From: Flaccisagitta enflata
Taxonomy: Eukaryota; Chaetognatha; Sagittoidea; Aphragmophora
Reading direction: 5' to 3'
Length of the DNA: 64,000 nucleotides
Assembly: GCA_965153355.1 (NCBI GenBank)
Contig: OZ231126.1
Span: forward strand, 12,090,001-12,154,000
The translations under genes and the position numbers were made by a program. Of the stretch, positions 62,780 through 64,000 are shown in pieces; the stretch's first letter is position 1, and every line of letters begins with the position of its first letter. Under the pieces are notes generated by a model. It was not told the DNA's origin. It ran no database searches and saw nothing but the letters and a program-made list of their open reading frames with translations.

Positions 62780-63244
62780 GTACAATGCGGTTCGTTCAAA
62801 AACAGCCAATTTTAGAGGATATTTTGATATCATTTAACAAATGACAAACTCGACACTTAAAATATGTTTAGCTTCAATCGATGGATGTTTCCCTGAGTAA
62901 CCATGGAAATGAAATGTTTTTGTTTTTTTGTTATCGTTCTTTATGCTCAAATATCAATATGTTGACAGATATACATTGCTCGGAGTATAATTTGCTACAA
63001 CTTTCCAGGTGTACTGTAAGAATAGCTTGTTTAGCGGTTGCTAGGAAGCATGTTTTAGCCGTTGCTGTGTGTAATGCAATTTTGATTGAATGCAATGTTC
63101 CTTCAGCATGTCTACACCAAGGAATAGCTCGGTTCCGAGATGATTCATGAGGCCAGATTTTTTTCAAATATAGTTTTGTCCTTATCCATTGGAATATCCA
63201 ATTTTAGACTTAGAGTCATCTCGTCTTTGCTAAGCGACTCCATT

Positions 63245-63432
63245 ACATGAGGGTGTGTCCGAATCTGTATATGAGGGTATGTCCCTTGGTAGGTCGATCT
63301 GTCCGTAAGTCGGTAACGCAAATATTTGGATGATGCGAAATCGGCGAAATCCACATTACTACCCCTGCCCACGTGCAACACTGCCCCTGCCCACCCGCAA
63401 GCGATAACTTATTGGCCGTGTACTCAGCGTTG
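63245..63432 (-). mobile_element. Mosaic-family repeat, degenerate, in an intron of the EGF gene
   Basis: On the minus strand AACAACGCTGAGTACACGGC and TTGCGGGTGGGCAGGGGC are recognisable, and GTGGGCAGGGGTAG recurs a second time. The 3' end is not recognised. Confidence 0.5.
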
Positions 63433-63490
63433 TTGTAAAATGATTTCCAGTTGACTTTTGAACCTCAACTATTGCTGGTCCTGATTGAAG

Positions 63491-63761
63491 GGAAAGCCCG
63501 TGGAAATTGTGGAGATTGCGTTTGAAGAAGTTTATTCCGGAGCCTAATTTGAGTTTTTCGCTGCGGATTTGGTTTTCGCAGTTATAACCGAATTTGGTAT
63601 AACCGAATGCGGTGAAAGCGGAACTTCGCTGATCAACGGTGGGAAGAGGATTGAAAATGGACAGTCCTACTACTGCTATGGATTGAAGATCACTAAACGT
63701 GCCAAGACGAAATATTACGGCGACCTTGCATCTATGAAGAACTTTCGTTTCCAAGTTCGAG
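63491..63761 (+). pseudogene. Discoidin-like domain exon B with an in-frame TAA
   Basis: The acceptor GATTGAAG-GG and the donor CGAG-GTATGAG give 271 nt, phase 0 in (fits exon A) and phase 1 out (fits the EGF exon). Translation runs GKPVEIVEIAFEEVYSGA, then TAA at 63545-63547, then FEFFAADLVFAVITEFG in the same frame and on to SMKNFRFQVR. The sequences on both sides look like one continuous beta-rich extracellular domain, so the stop appears to be a point change in a real exon. An alternative acceptor at 63581 (TTTTCGCAG) would skip it but enters in the wrong phase. Two Cys residues (in TECG and YYCYG) could form a disulfide. Confidence 0.6.
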
Positions 63762-63890
63762 GTATGAGTCAAACCGTTTCAAAAGCAAGAAGAAAAAAAA
63801 GAAAAAAAAAAAGAAAAAAAATGTTATCAAAGTTAAGAGGGACATGAATATTAAAGTGATGGTTGTTTATAATGGGCCTTATTTTTTCAG

Positions 63891-64000
63891 ACAAAGATGA
63901 CTGTGAAGGACAGAAATGCAGCGGTAAAGGCACTTGCGTTGATGGGATTTATCAGTATAAATGCGACTGCAATGCTGGATTTACAGGGAATGACTGCGAA
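63891..64000 (+). CDS. EGF-like domain exon (runs off the window)
   Basis: The acceptor ATTTTTTCAG is followed by an exon in phase 1. It encodes D-K-D-D-C, then EGQKCSGKGTCVDGIYQYKC and DCNAGFTGNDCE up to the window end. All six cysteines of an EGF-like domain are present in the normal spacing. The D-x-D-D-C start is close to the calcium-binding type. Phase-1 EGF exons are typical of secreted and cell-surface mosaic proteins. It follows the discoidin-like exons, so the gene is probably an extracellular adhesion or lectin-type protein. Confidence 0.85.

Noticed and set aside
62881-63150. 90-codon plus-strand frame as an exon between discoidin exons A and B
   Set aside because: It has no fitting acceptor and donor, and exon A already joins exon B in phase without it.

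Overview
This is animal (metazoan) nuclear DNA. It has split genes with GT-AG introns, many long microsatellites, several transposon families and an Iroquois-type homeobox gene. The species cannot be named from the sequence. The protein style and repeat content suggest an invertebrate, but that is a weak inference. Average coding density is very low and most long open frames are only microsatellites read as protein.

The main gene is an Iroquois-class (Irx) TALE homeobox gene on the minus strand. I could assemble it as eight coding exons running from 53781 down to 3096. All seven splice junctions have consensus GT and AG and matching phases. The exon lengths (54, 492, 98, 113, 115, 122, 1908 and 311 nt) add up to 3213 nt, which is exactly 1070 codons plus a stop, and an AATAAA lies just downstream. 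The product has a short Irx N-terminus, a proline/alanine-rich segment, the homeodomain (split by a 168-bp intron), an acidic segment, a very long low-complexity exon carrying the KPRIWSLAD motif, and a Ser/Pro-rich tail.

The introns are full of repeats. Long (GA)n tracts lie almost always in one orientation with respect to this gene. The last intron (3407-26542) holds a foreign block of about 16.9 kb (3870-20745) inserted into a (GA)n tract. It is bounded by a 271-bp terminal repeat with long inverted arms. It carries eight tandem units of about 960 bp and then a Gag-like gene cluster on the plus strand (15121-18027) with a zinc-binding domain, a retroelement Gag segment and a CCHC zinc knuckle, but no visible pol.

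The right edge (62670-64000) holds the start of a second gene on the plus strand. A discoidin-like domain is split over two exons and followed by an EGF-like exon that runs off the window. One of these exons contains an in-frame TAA. At the left edge a possible signal-peptide exon on the minus strand points out of the window.

At least three short mobile families are scattered through the window. One is a mosaic family of 140-200 bp with conserved ends and exchangeable cores (about 13 copies). One is a family with a 21-bp minisatellite and a conserved 130-bp tail (33.0, 60.9-62.3 kb). The rest are Tc1/mariner/pogo-type elements with TA target duplications (5021, 34304, 59835). The mosaic family and the strand bias of the GA tracts are the observations I would follow first.
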